This document shows, piece after piece, positions 49,501 through 55,490 of a DNA stretch of 64,000 nucleotides (the first letter of the stretch is position 1; each line of letters begins with the position of its first letter). The translations under genes and the position numbers were made by a program. Source of the DNA: Ophiodon elongatus (Eukaryota; Chordata; Actinopteri; Perciformes; Hexagrammidae); the NCBI GenBank assembly GCA_016806645.1, contig JACSYO010000150.1:1625501-1689500 (forward strand), read 5' to 3'. The notes beneath the pieces were generated by a model that worked only from the letters and a program-made list of their open reading frames with translations, searched no databases and was not told the origin of the DNA.

Positions 49501-51731
49501 ATATATATTTCTAAGTTGTAAGTTTTCTAATTTCCCATCAGTTCACAGACTCAAAGTGGCAAAATGTTTCTCCAAAGCCAGTTTGGGAATGCTTAGCACA
49601 ATACATCAGTGTGTCTGTAATTGTCAGGCGCTTTAGTCACAACTCTTCTGTACATTATCAGCTCTAACACATAGTGCTTACATTGGGTCTCAGCTGGCCT
49701 GTACAGTCATGGTTTCTGTTTAGCTCAACTCAAGTCCAAACCACTGTCGCATTTAATGAGCCTGGATCCAATTTAAACCCAATTTTAACCATGACATACA
49801 ATGTACCGCTGCGGAGTCAAACTCCCCTTCTTTTTATTCCTTCACACAGTAGAAATAAAGCACATCTTGTCACTGCTGACAAATGAGTTCCTTCTGTGTT
49901 ATTTTCCTGTTTAAGTATTCGTAACCAAGAGAGCTCTTAAATGTCACAGAAAGTGTCTGCTCTGTAAGTATCCTGAGGCAGTTGGTGCAATGAGGCGGTT
50001 TTGGGTGTGGAAGCTACAATATGTGTCTGTGACACAAGCACTATGTTCCTCTGGCAGAGTTCAAGAAGATTGTCCCAGTGTACAGGTCGACCAAAAAATG
50101 AAGCATGTGAATGTGATACATTTCCCTGTTGTAACTTTATAGATAAATACTGTATTTACTGAATAATTGACCTTTTCCTTTCTGTCTCTCTCCATCTCAT
50201 CTGCCGGGTTTTCCCGCAGAGTGTATCAGAAACCGAAGTCCCTGCAGTTCTCCCCCCATCCCAGCAGGGTATTGAGGAATTGTCAGAGGCTGTGGCAGGG
50301 CTGGGCACCGTGGAGGAGGTCATGAAGTACCTGGAGCCGGAGCGATGGCAGCTGGATATAGAGGAGTTGTACAAACCTACATGGCATGTGCTGGGGAAAT
50401 CCTTTATCCTTAATAAGAAGGCCAGAGGTAGGACACTTTTAAACGTGTACATCATGAAATAAAATACAAACATTTCGAAAACAATATGATAGTTTACAGT
50501 TGAAAGTCACGCATAATCATATTATATATATATATATTATTTTTATTAAAGCATGCCGTATTAGAAGAGCCATTGAAAATGAACTCAAACTATATTAGTT
50601 GTGTCATGAAGAAAATGGCAGTTTGTTTCGATAGGAAGTGATTCTGATCCTGACTTCTCTGTTTGTTTTTGAGGAGGAGTTGATCTCAATCTGTTGAGGG
50701 AGGAAGTTCGACTGTACAGCTGCACTCCACGTAACTTCTCTGTGTCCTTGCGTGAGGAGCTGAAGAGGACAGATGCCATTTTCTGGCCAAGCTGCCTCCT
50801 GGTGAAGCGCTGTGGTGGAAACTGTGCCTGCTGCTCTCACCGCTGCTATGATTGCCAGTGTGTTCCCGCCAGGGTGACGAAGAAATACCACGAGGTAAAT
50901 ATCAATGTGATCATGAAGTACGAGGAACATGTAACCTGTATAGTCTTTGGATTAATAAACAATCAAACATTTCAGTTTAAATTATGAAATCAACCAGCAG
51001 CAAAGATCCTATGGTTGAATATTTTTCCTTTGCACCAACCTTACACAAATGATCAAATATATATATAGGTTAAGTATTCATGACAAAACATTTAATTTGC
51101 TGTGCATATCCTATGATCCTAGTTCCACCCTTTACAGTATTTCCAATTGTACACAAGTTACAGGATAATGTAATAAAGATGACATTTGTTGAGCACATTC
51201 ATACTTCAATTGGGTGATTTCATGAGCCACAATCTGACAACATGGCTGACCTAACCACTCACCTACTGTGGTAGCAAGGCTCTCAGAAAAGCAATCTTCC
51301 CATTACACCACAAAATACTATATTTTAATGTCTTCGTCGGTTGCATACTTGGCGTCAGATGAAATGTAATGGCAGTCCACCGTACGGCTTAGAAATCGAG
51401 ATTGAGCCTTGGTCACTGGTATTATCAAAACTCTTTAGAAAAATGTACCCTTTTGTGCAATGGGTCGATCATGTCCTTTTAGGCCTTCGGTGAACACCTT
51501 GAAACCTGAGAAAATGTATAGGTAAACAAACTGGTATCATTTCTGAATGAAGTACGCTCTACAGGAACTGTTTAACGGTAGTACAGCTGTTAACTAAAGC
51601 CTCCTTCTCTTTGACAGGTTCTGCTGTTGAAACACCGAAGCGGCGTCAGAGGCTTGCAGAAGTCCATGACTGATGTGCCCCTGGAGCACCATGAGGAGTG
51701 TGCCTGTGTGTGCAAAGATGACTTGGACTGA
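7799..51731 (+). CDS. pdgfc: pdgfc, platelet-derived growth factor C (six coding exons, complete)
   Basis: This gene encodes a secreted latent growth factor. PDGF-C homodimers signal through PDGFR-alpha after the N-terminal CUB domain is proteolytically removed (established for the family). Joining six exons gives 341 residues, against 345 in human PDGFC. The signal peptide is about residues 1-20. The CUB domain is about 45-160 (FPHTYPRN at 61-68; paired cysteines 101 and 121). The hinge is about 163-231 and ends at KKAR. The PDGF/VEGF cystine-knot domain is about 245-337, with P-x-C at 269-271, RCGGNC at 276-281 and terminal cysteines 332, 334 and 336. The CGGNCACC block carries the extra residues typical of the PDGF-C/D subfamily. 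NFS at 251-253 is an N-glycosylation sequon. All six exons are uninterrupted and no key cysteine is missing. PDGF-D is excluded by the close match of the CUB, the WQL hinge segment and the C-terminal half to PDGF-C. Confidence 0.97.
8132..8170. other. GC-rich fold-back just inside intron 1
   Basis: Two perfect self-complementary elements lie side by side: AGGGGG-AAAA-CCCCCT at 8132-8147 (6-bp stem, 4-nt loop) and the palindrome TCCCCCGGGGGA at 8159-8170. They sit about 220 nt after the exon 1 donor and stand out from the flanking AT-rich sequence. The function is unknown. The G-runs could also matter as intronic splicing enhancers (G-triplets are known to act this way near donors). Confidence 0.6.
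9160..9500. promoter_or_regulatory. Candidate regulatory block in intron 1
   Basis: A GC-rich and purine-rich segment (GGAGG and GGGG runs at 9280-9320) is followed by a complex, non-repetitive segment with CpG-containing motifs (about 9340-9450). It stands out in composition from several kilobases of AT-rich flank. The longest open frame in the window (minus strand 9214-9759, 181 codons) overlaps it but has no recognisable domain. An enhancer role is inference only. Confidence 0.25.
10745..10990. promoter_or_regulatory. Candidate conserved block in intron 1
   Basis: Non-repetitive, relatively GC-rich sequence with internal imperfect symmetry: ATCCGGCTGCAAATATT near 10784 against GGATTACCTGCAGATATTCCGCATAT near 10813. 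It is unlike neighbouring DNA and not a repeat I recognise. Alignment to other fish genomes would show whether it is conserved. Confidence 0.2.
11176..11221. repeat. Perfect 23-bp tandem duplication
   Basis: Two identical 23-bp units beginning GCAAACTTAAAAAG lie head to tail (11176-11198 and 11199-11221). The absence of any divergence suggests a recent slippage event. Confidence 0.9.
12950..13330. repeat. Old dispersed repeat, copy 1
   Basis: Shares an ordered series of segments with 23075-23370: a CACCTTATGAAGTTGAT block, then GTGTTAGCAA, then GTTTTTGGTCTC, then GGAAACATCTGG, then ATGCTCCACTCTGTTCA and GTTACTAACTTTGTCTG. The two copies diverge substantially, so they are old. From memory it belongs to a common acanthomorph repeat family; I cannot name it. 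Confidence 0.5.
13850..14300. repeat. Composite old repeat fragments
   Basis: At 13856-13900 a CTCTGTTTTGGGCTCCACCAA motif resembles the GGTCTCCACTAA segment of the 12950/23075 family. The following part (AGCTTGGGTAGGTAACATTGG through CACTCCCCCAAAATTATC and GAGCATGGCTATTG, about 13943-14230) resembles another fish repeat known to me by pattern. Boundaries are approximate and no terminal repeats are resolved. Confidence 0.35.
17621..18220. mobile_element. hAT-like nonautonomous DNA transposon copy
   Basis: Begins CAGTGGTGGGATGTAACTAAGTA, with repeated ACTTAAGTAC and ACTTGTACTTTACTT motifs. It ends with CTTCTACTTAAGTAAAGGATTTGAATACTT. This arrangement matches, from memory, a very abundant percomorph fish element with a CAGTGGTGGAA terminus. 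The right end is eroded. Flanking octamers ACTGCACT (17613-17620) and ATTGCACA (18221-18228) agree at 6 of 8 positions, compatible with a decayed 8-bp hAT target-site duplication. It encodes no transposase. Confidence 0.6.
19282..19314. repeat. (TG)n microsatellite
   Basis: TG dinucleotide run with two GC interruptions near its 3' end. Confidence 0.9.
20436..20657. mobile_element. Short inverted-repeat element (MITE-like), copy 1
   Basis: The left end CGCACAGCAGACATTTTGAC is matched in inverted orientation by the right end GTGGAAATTTTCACTGTGAG, giving imperfect terminal inverted repeats of about 24 bp around a 220-bp body with GCACAGGTGTAACTAATTATC. Related pieces occur at 22636-22770 and 58536-58660. 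No coding capacity. From memory it is a common spiny-rayed fish element. Confidence 0.55.
21530..21660. promoter_or_regulatory. Candidate conserved block in intron 1
   Basis: Complex, non-repetitive sequence containing CTGCCTCTAATTAGAGC, a palindromic homeodomain-type TAATTA core, and a CpG-containing CAGACGACGGCATTAAACC segment. It differs from the AT-rich flank. Regulatory function is inference. Confidence 0.22.
22636..22770. repeat. Fold-back copy of the 20436 element family
   Basis: The left half (CACAGCAGACC through GCAGGAACAGCACAGGTG) and the right half (CGCCTGTGCTTTCCCTGC through TGTGACAAGTCAAAAC) are inverted versions of the same element end, separated by about 45 bp. The copy can therefore form a long imperfect hairpin. 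It may have arisen by inverted duplication of one end of the element. Confidence 0.5.
23075..23370. repeat. Old dispersed repeat, copy 2
   Basis: Parallels 12950-13330: CACCTTATAAAGTTGATTCG, then GTGTTAGCAAAG, then GTTTTGGTCTCCACTAACTCC, then GAGAAATATCTGACTC, then ATGCTCCTCTGTGCTCAG and TTGCTAACTGCGTCTGTCTG. Same orientation as copy 1. Confidence 0.5.
24653..24739. repeat. 87-bp element with perfect 13-bp inverted arms
   Basis: AAGTGCCTTTCAC at 24653-24665 is exactly complementary to GTGAAAGGCACTT at 24727-24739, with 61 nt between. It could be a tiny terminal-inverted-repeat transposon or a structured RNA. The neighbouring poly(A) run (24539-24554) shows that retroposed DNA may be adjacent. 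Confidence 0.6.
25265..25430 (+). mobile_element. tRNA-derived SINE-like copy
   Basis: CAGTTTGAATCCC at 25326-25338 resembles a pol III B box (GGTTCGANNCC). It is followed by GGGCAGTGAATTAGACACACTCCTC and ACAACTGCCGTCACAGTGCATTTGACCAGAGCAAG. That downstream order resembles tRNA-derived SINEs of fish (GGGCAGTAATTAG, then a GCCCTTGAGCAAGG-type segment). An A box is not clear. Decayed and not a functional tRNA gene. Confidence 0.4.
27765..28105. repeat. TAACCC-containing fish repeat
   Basis: CTAAACCCAACCTTACCCTAACC, then GGGGACGTGCAGTTGTCCC, then GGGGACATTACATTTTGACATTGATTTCC, then ACTTACCCTAACG and AACCCTAACC, ending in a short CA run. From memory this matches a widespread teleost repeat built on GGGGAC and CCCTAACC motifs. 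It is not a telomere array because the units are irregular. Confidence 0.5.
28160..28425 (+). repeat. Possible LINE 3'-tail-like remnant
   Basis: Ends in GGGATCAATAAAGTATCACATTATTACATTA, resembling the AATAAAGT-plus-short-repeat tails of fish non-LTR retrotransposons. No reverse-transcriptase motif is readable upstream, so this is tentative. Confidence 0.22.
29380..29425. repeat. Short SINE-like fragment
   Basis: A poly(T) run, then GCTCAAGGGCACTTCAGCAG, resembles the reverse complement of the CTTGAGCAAGGC-type segment found in fish SINE tails. Too short to be sure. Confidence 0.2.
29772..30240. mobile_element. MITE with about 45-bp terminal inverted repeats and TA duplication
   Basis: The left end (TTGTAGGTTTCTGCAAACC, then GGGATACGTTGAATATC) is repeated inverted at the right end (GATATTCAACGTATC, then TTTGCAAAAACTTACAA). 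The element is about 469 bp and flanked on both sides by TA (29770-29771 and 30241-30242), the signature of Tc1/mariner- or related TA-inserting transposases. No transposase is encoded, so it is nonautonomous. The interior contains AGCGTAACATAACAACCGTAACC and GACACGGGACACGAACGGC, shared with the copy at about 56385-56995. Confidence 0.7.
31467..31512. repeat. (TG)n microsatellite
   Basis: Uninterrupted run of about 23 TG units followed by a G-run. Confidence 0.95.
35387..35840 (-). mobile_element. Nonautonomous fish repeat, reverse orientation
   Basis: Starts TTAAAGGCCC and ends GTTCCTTTAA, so the two ends are inverted copies of TTAAAGG. Read on the minus strand it begins TTAAAGGAACAGTGTGCAATATTTAG and contains a CCGCCATGTTGCACCGCCATG segment and CACTAGATGCC near the other end. 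From memory this matches a very common percomorph repeat. It contains a 10-bp tandem duplication (CTTATCAGTA, about 35564-35583). No coding capacity. Confidence 0.6.
36598..36790 (+). CDS. pdgfc: pdgfc exon 2: first half of CUB domain
   Basis: The acceptor is TTTCTGTTTCAG|GAG and the donor is TGCAA|GTAAGA. It encodes codons 38 (split) to 102 (split): VQDSHQEKIITVS, FPHTYPRNTVLVWRLVA, QLTFDEKFGLEDPED and C101. Against human PDGFC it is one residue shorter in the loop after WRLVA (TNNMR against VEENVW). The CUB domain keeps PDGF-C latent until it is cleaved (established). Phase 1 in, phase 2 out. Confidence 0.96.
38100..38340. promoter_or_regulatory. Candidate regulatory block in intron 2
   Basis: CpG-containing, complex sequence (for example CCTCGGGGAGAGCGGCGAGAG near 38231 and CATCGCCACGTCCACCGC near 38287) inside an otherwise AT-rich intron. 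Not a recognised repeat. Role inferred from composition only. Confidence 0.2.
40115..40200 (+). mobile_element. tRNA-like SINE head fragment
   Basis: GGCAGGGTGGCCAGTGCAGAG, then a GTCACAAAGTTTGATCCCC segment resembling a pol III B box, then ACAACAAGCAACAAGC. Head-like portion only. Low confidence. Confidence 0.25.
41108..41288 (+). CDS. pdgfc: pdgfc exon 3: second half of CUB domain
   Basis: The acceptor ACCAG|G completes the Lys102 codon. It encodes residues 103-162 including YDFVEIEDP, ILGRWCG (C121), SKGSQIKIRF and SDEYFPSEPGFCIRY (C154). These segments are near-identical to human PDGFC, the strongest similarity in the window. The donor is CCTGTG|GTACGT (phase 0). It ends where the CUB domain gives way to the variable hinge. 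Confidence 0.97.
46700..47036 (+). mobile_element. LTR-like retroelement remnant
   Basis: Pyrimidine-rich, with segments in the order TTCCCGCCTGTCTGATCGTCTGCCCCGCCC, then TTTCACCTGTTGCTCGTCAGCC, then CCTGGAGTTTTG, then CATCAATCCGTCTGAGTCTGCATTTGGGTCC. From memory this layout resembles the long terminal repeats or 3' regions of fish gypsy-type elements. No coding part and no duplicated partner LTR are seen, so it is probably a solo, decayed copy. Confidence 0.4.
47878..48484. mobile_element. hAT-like nonautonomous DNA transposon copy
   Basis: Left end CACTGGATCCCAACTTGCGGGTCATGACCCCCC, right end GGAACCACTG, so the ends are inverted copies of a CAGTGGTTCC-type hAT terminus. The flanking octamers GTTGTGTC (47870-47877) and GTCTAGTC (48485-48492) agree at 5 of 8 positions, compatible with an eroded target-site duplication. 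From memory this is a common fish repeat beginning CAGTGGTTCCCAACC. No transposase. Confidence 0.6.
50220..50427 (+). CDS. pdgfc: pdgfc exon 4: hinge with activation cleavage site
   Basis: Acceptor TTCCCGCAG|AGT, donor AGAG|GTAGGA. It encodes residues 163-231 plus the first base of codon 232. The first 30 residues (Pro/Glu/Val-rich) are poorly conserved. YLEPERWQLDIEELY (199-213) and PTWHVLGKSF (215-224) match human closely. The exon ends NKKAR, where human has GRKSR, the site where tPA-type proteases release the growth-factor domain (established for human PDGF-CC). The basic character is kept but the residue pattern differs. Confidence 0.96.
50428..50676 (+). other. Intron 4 (249 bp)
   Basis: Short intron with a GTAGGA donor. 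It includes an AT dinucleotide run at about 50522-50540. The acceptor is unusual: TTTGTTTTTGAGGAG|GA, with two overlapping GAG acceptors in tandem. Confidence 0.9.
50677..50894 (+). CDS. pdgfc: pdgfc exon 5: core of PDGF cystine-knot domain
   Basis: Encodes the end of codon 232 to residue 304. VDLNLLREEVRLYSCTPRNF (233-252), REELKRTDAIFWPSC (257-271), KRCGGNCACC (275-284), C288, C291, C293 and VTKKYHE (298-304) follow human PDGFC with all cysteines kept. The start at 50677 was chosen because it keeps the hinge length equal to human. Use of the acceptor three bases upstream would add one Gly. Donor CACGAG|GTAAAT (phase 0). Confidence 0.96.
50895..51617 (+). other. Intron 5 (723 bp)
   Basis: GTAAAT donor, CTTCTCTTTGACAG acceptor. 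AT-rich, with no repeat or exon recognised. Confidence 0.9.
51618..51731 (+). CDS. pdgfc: pdgfc exon 6 (coding part): C-terminus of PDGF domain
   Basis: Encodes residues 305-341 and TGA at 51729-51731. VLLLKHRSGVRGLQKSMTDV and LEHHEEC match human, and C332, C334 and C336 close the cystine knot. The last five residues, KDDLD, replace the human RGSTGG, giving an acidic tail. Confidence 0.96.
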   Translation, partial: VLLLKHRSGVRGLQKSMTDVPLEHHEECACVCKDDLD

Positions 51732-51897
51732 CCTGAGACAAGCGTAATACCTGCCACTGGAATCACACAGGATGCTAGAAATTAACGTCTGCCGCTGTTG
51801 CAGCGTTCTGTATCTCATCCACTTCGGAGCAAACTAGATTGTCCCTTTATCCTCTTGTCCTTATGCTAATTGGATGAAGCAGAACAGACTGGAATCT

Positions 51898-51903
51898 AAT
51901 AAA
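51898..51903 (+). terminator. Proximal AATAAA poly(A) signal
   Basis: Canonical hexamer 167 nt after the stop codon. It would give a very short 3'UTR. No strong GU-rich element follows at once. Confidence 0.4.
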
Positions 51904-52738
51904 TCTTCTGAATGGATCTGACTGCTGTGGAATAGCAATAGTGTGCTCTGAGTGCATTTTAAAGAGACAAAAATGCACTGGAGCAGATCTGGACTATTAC
52001 CTATGTGCTCTGAAGACTATTTTCTTCAGCCCACAGATCAGAACATATAGGTATTTTCGCCTCTTCTTTAAGCCAGTGAGGGCTGATAGTGTCATGGAAA
52101 ATGGGAGCTTCTTTATTCAAGTACTTTTTTTATGTCGAGAGCTGGCTCCAGCTGATTTACTTCCTCTGCTCCTCTATTATTACCACCAAGGCAAAGAAAG
52201 GTGCTTTTTCATCAGTTTCATCAGCAGTTTTCCTTTTGCTCCCCTCTTGTTCCATTACAGATTTAATCTGCAGCCACAGTAATGCTGAAATGTCTTGCTA
52301 ATGAGACCGTATTATGTGTAAATATTTCATCTACATTTTCTTTCTGTACTATCATGCCTTTTCTACCAAAGATTCTCAAAGAGAAGATAAAAGTTGCACA
52401 TGTAGAATCAGTTGGGTGTTGCTCATTACAACTCTTAATTCTATCTCAAATCTGCTTGCTTCAGGAATGCCTTCAGGAATGCCTAGCGTCAAGCAATTCT
52501 TGCTACATTTGAGATTGTTCATAGTCAATATTTATTTGTTTAATGAAAGGGAAATTTAGGTCCAACATGTCTTGTTTGTTTGTGTCACTGTACAGTAGTA
52601 TTAGCCTCCAGTTTTCATTTTCAGCTATTTTACATTGCCATTGTGTCATGGATGTTTTACAATTTTCTGTATGCCAAAGTTATTTATCTCTACCTTTTGC
52701 AATAACTGTTTGTGTGTATCATTGTACTGAACATCAAA

Positions 52739-52744
52739 AATAAA
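52739..52744 (+). terminator. AATAAA poly(A) signal, favoured
   Basis: Canonical hexamer about 1 kb after the stop, preceded by TGTGTGTATCATTGTACTG and followed by a T-rich then GGAGGTACAG stretch, a typical cleavage context. Confidence 0.5.
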
Positions 52745-52953
52745 TACTTCCATTTTTATTTGGAGGTACAGTACTTAAACTCAGCAGAGAAGATATAGGC
52801 GATCCAAAACTATAGCAAACAATTTCCAAATGGTTGTATTCTAAAGAGTCCTAAAGCAAAGACACTCAATGCTGGATATGTCTTTGAAGACATCAATGAT
52901 AGAAATAATGGTTGTATTTGGGGAAAAAAAACTATATTTTCTAGCCATTGGTA

Positions 52954-52959
52954 AATAAA
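52954..52959 (+). terminator. Distal AATAAA poly(A) signal
   Basis: Canonical hexamer followed within 10-30 nt by GGTTGGGAGGTTCTCTGTG, a GU-rich downstream element. It would give a 3'UTR of about 1.25 kb. Confidence 0.4.
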
Positions 52960-53282
52960 GAAGGTTGGGAGGTTCTCTGTGAAACTAAGGTGAAAGATAT
53001 CCTTCTCAGCAGAACAACATAGTTGCGGTGGGAGAGCATAAAACAGTTATATGCATGTATGCCTTGAATTATGAATCTGATTTTCTTCCAACACAAAAAC
53101 AGCGAATATCGTAAAAGTACATTTTTTTTCTCTTTATAGCATTTCTCTGAATGTAGTTTCCAGGTACTTCATAGCAAATCCATAATGACTTTAAGGTGCA
53201 GAATAAAAAAAATCTGAGCATATCTGTGATTGAGGAATTGTCTCCAAGCAACATGGTGATGGCTGAGCTACCAGCTAACAGT

Positions 53283-53318
53283 GCGAACAACGCAAACGAT
53301 GCAAACAACGGCAACGGC
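53283..53318 (+). repeat. 9-bp minisatellite (about 4 units)
   Basis: Units GCGAACAAC, GCAAACGAT, GCAAACAAC and GGCAACGGC lie head to tail and read Ala-Asn-Asn-like in one frame of a 94-codon open frame (53196-53477). They are followed by an 11-G run at 53346-53356. An ATGGTGATGGCTGAGCTACC segment just before looks like a possible start, but no gene family is recognised. A transposon-derived fragment is more likely than a gene. Confidence 0.55.
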
Positions 53319-54169
53319 AGTGCTGAGAGCAAACAGTGTTTACTTGGGGGGGGGGGAGTGGTGGTTATGCTTCCTCGACTACACTGTGGGTTGAGACAGC
53401 GGTATCAGCAGTTTTGTTTTACTGTAATATTAATACTTTCCCCCAGTAACACAGTGCAATGGATTACAATTTCCTAAACAATAATTATATCACAGTTATT
53501 AGTAATTAAGTAATAGTAGTATTAAGTAATGTTGCTGTGCAAAGAACGCAGGGAGAGGAAAAGACAGGTACGATTCTACGAGGAAACATAAGATTGCATT
53601 GCCCCCAAGGTTTACATGTTTGCACCCTAAGTTGAAATTTGAATAATAATAACCAAAGGTTAGGTAGTAGGTGTACGGAGCATCTACATGCGCACCTTCT
53701 ATTATGGTTGATGTATGTGCAGCAGCACAACATGCAAAATTACTGCATGAAGGTGCATATTGAGCGTCGGTGTGCCACTAGCCACCAGGTGAATTATTGT
53801 AAATTGTATTATCTGCATAGAAATGTATCAAAAATGTATGATGTTTCCAAGTTAGTGTATCCCACTTAATTAATAATCCAGGTTTGTTCTGATGGTGATA
53901 GGCCTCTTCAATGCTTCAGTTTTATACTATGATCTCAACAAAGGGTCAAGTTGAGACTTTGCACACAAAGTTATCTATTGGCTCATGACTGAGTAAACAT
54001 GTAAGTTTCAGTTTGTGTGTGTGAAAGATAGAGATACAGTATTTTGAGAGAATGACTCCACTTGCTATTATGGCCCAATATTAAAAGCATTAACTTAAAA
54101 AACCTGAAGAGGCAGCACATTAAAACTTCTATATGTTTTCTTTAATTCACAAGCTCCTTATCAGACACT

Positions 54170-54350
54170 GACCAGCGTTGTTCATTCTCCCCATCGGCCA
54201 TCAGGTCACCCAGGAGGAGGTTCTCATTTGTCCATCTCACGCTGCTGTCCTGGCCAATTATTCTGATCTAATGTGCGCCCTGGCAGGCATGTGCGGTGAC
54301 GCCAGATGCTACTGCATAAACCCGCCGGCTCCCAGTTCCCGGTGTGGTTT
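54170..54350. promoter_or_regulatory. Candidate conserved block downstream of pdgfc
   Basis: Complex GC-balanced sequence containing GGCCAATTATTCTGATCTAATG (CCAAT and TAAT motifs) and GCCGGCTCCCAGTTCCCGG. Not a recognised repeat. Function is inference. Confidence 0.2.
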
Positions 54351-54479
54351 TTGTAATATTAAACAGACTGCTTTCTTCAGTTGGTGCAGTGTTTCTTTTC
54401 AGAGAAAACCTCACTGCTTTGGCACAAGATGTGACACAGCATTGACAGTTTGTCTGGTTCATAGTGTGCTTGTGTGTGC

Positions 54480-54483
<4 letters not shown>

Positions 54484-54533
<50 letters not shown>

Positions 54534-54534
54534 G
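54484..54534. repeat. (TG)n microsatellite
   Basis: About 22 uninterrupted TG units and an interrupted tail. Confidence 0.95.
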
Positions 54535-55319
54535 CAATTCCAATCCACCATCTCCCACCCTCTGTTCATTGCCTCCTTCTCTGGGAAACCAAAGCAGCCT
54601 CAGTCAGGCTAAACCGCAGCATCATGATGCAATTTAAGTGTCTTTACTTAACACAAGAAACTACATTTTAATTAATTTTGTCTCTGAGGAAAAATAAACT
54701 CTTAACCTGCACCCGCCATAGAAGTGTTGGTTAACTTGTGGGCTGAAGAGACAAAGAAAATCAGTGTAAATAGAAAGTCAAACTTTTCTTACAAGAAATG
54801 CAACCTGTACTGTCACTGGACAGTGCATCTCACAGCCAGACACTACGCCAGTGGTTGTTCAGCACAGCAGATGTTGCCAATACTCAAAGCTTGTGGAGTT
54901 TGACACTTGCTCTGACCAAAGCCTGAGGCACAATGACAGTCTCTTTCTGCATCCCCTTACGCATGAATCATCTCTACAACAGGCGCAACGCACTCAGCTC
55001 CAACACCTCCTCCTACAAAGACTCAAATCACAGGGCTAACCTCTAATAAATTACATGTTTGACCTTTCCTCTGTATATCAAACTAGCTGAAAAGATGGAG
55101 CCTTCTACACCGCTATAGACGTCATTCTATGGAAAATAATAAATCCAAATTCAACACAGTGCTTCATAGGTGTGGGAGTTGTCCCTGACATTTGTCTTCT
55201 TCAATGGAAGGTGTTGAGGTTGCATAGTTTTTGTTAATGGATCCTTTATGCTCGTACTAATCCATTTTAATTCATCAGTTACAGTTCCTTACAGACATGA
55301 AAATATATTATTTAAACTG

Positions 55320-55490
55320 AACACAATATACCTGTGTGTGCTCAAGTAACATGTATATACTGCATTTGGGAGTGTGACAAACTTAAGAAATTCTGGGGGA
55401 GGTGATCAATAAAATAATTAAAAATAATTCTGTGAAGGTCCCACTAGACTCCAAGATGGTATTGCTACACTTCTATCCAACATATCTCAA
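55320..55490 (+). mobile_element. Degraded L1-type LINE ORF2 C-terminal remnant
   Basis: Read with one frameshift, ACATGTATATACTGCATTTGGGAGTGTGAC gives the pattern T-x-x-Y-C-I-W-E-C-D, then KLKKFWG. After the shift it continues EVINKIIKNN. This is the H/Y-x-x-W-x-C zinc-knuckle-like region plus KFW segment typical of the end of L1/Tx1 ORF2 proteins. Stops and the frameshift make it inactive. It is a cellular retrotransposon relic, too short to give a subfamily. Confidence 0.5.

Larger units (their letters stand above)
41289..50219 (+). other. Intron 3 (8,931 bp)
   Basis: GTACGT donor, CGGGTTTTCCCGCAG acceptor. No extra exon recognised. It contains an LTR-like or retroelement-end remnant at about 46700-47036 and a hAT-like element at 47878-48484. 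Blocks 41290-46690 and 48490-50219 are mostly AT-rich single-copy-looking sequence in which I see nothing assignable. Confidence 0.7.
51732..52765 (+). other. pdgfc 3'UTR (probable extent)
   Basis: Continuous AT-rich sequence with no stop-free frame of interest. It contains a TGCACTG heptamer at 51974-51980, an ATTTATTTG AU-rich motif near 52528, and poly(A) signals at 51898 and 52739. The end at about 52.76 kb assumes the second signal is used. A third signal at 52954 would extend it to about 52.98 kb. Confidence 0.55.

Noticed and set aside
50674..50676. Exon 5 starting three bases upstream as the main form
   Set aside because: It would add a Gly not present in the human hinge length. Retained only as a possible alternative acceptor.
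54268..54558. Open frame with a poly-histidine/threonine run
   Set aside because: It is the translation of the (TG)n microsatellite on the opposite strand.
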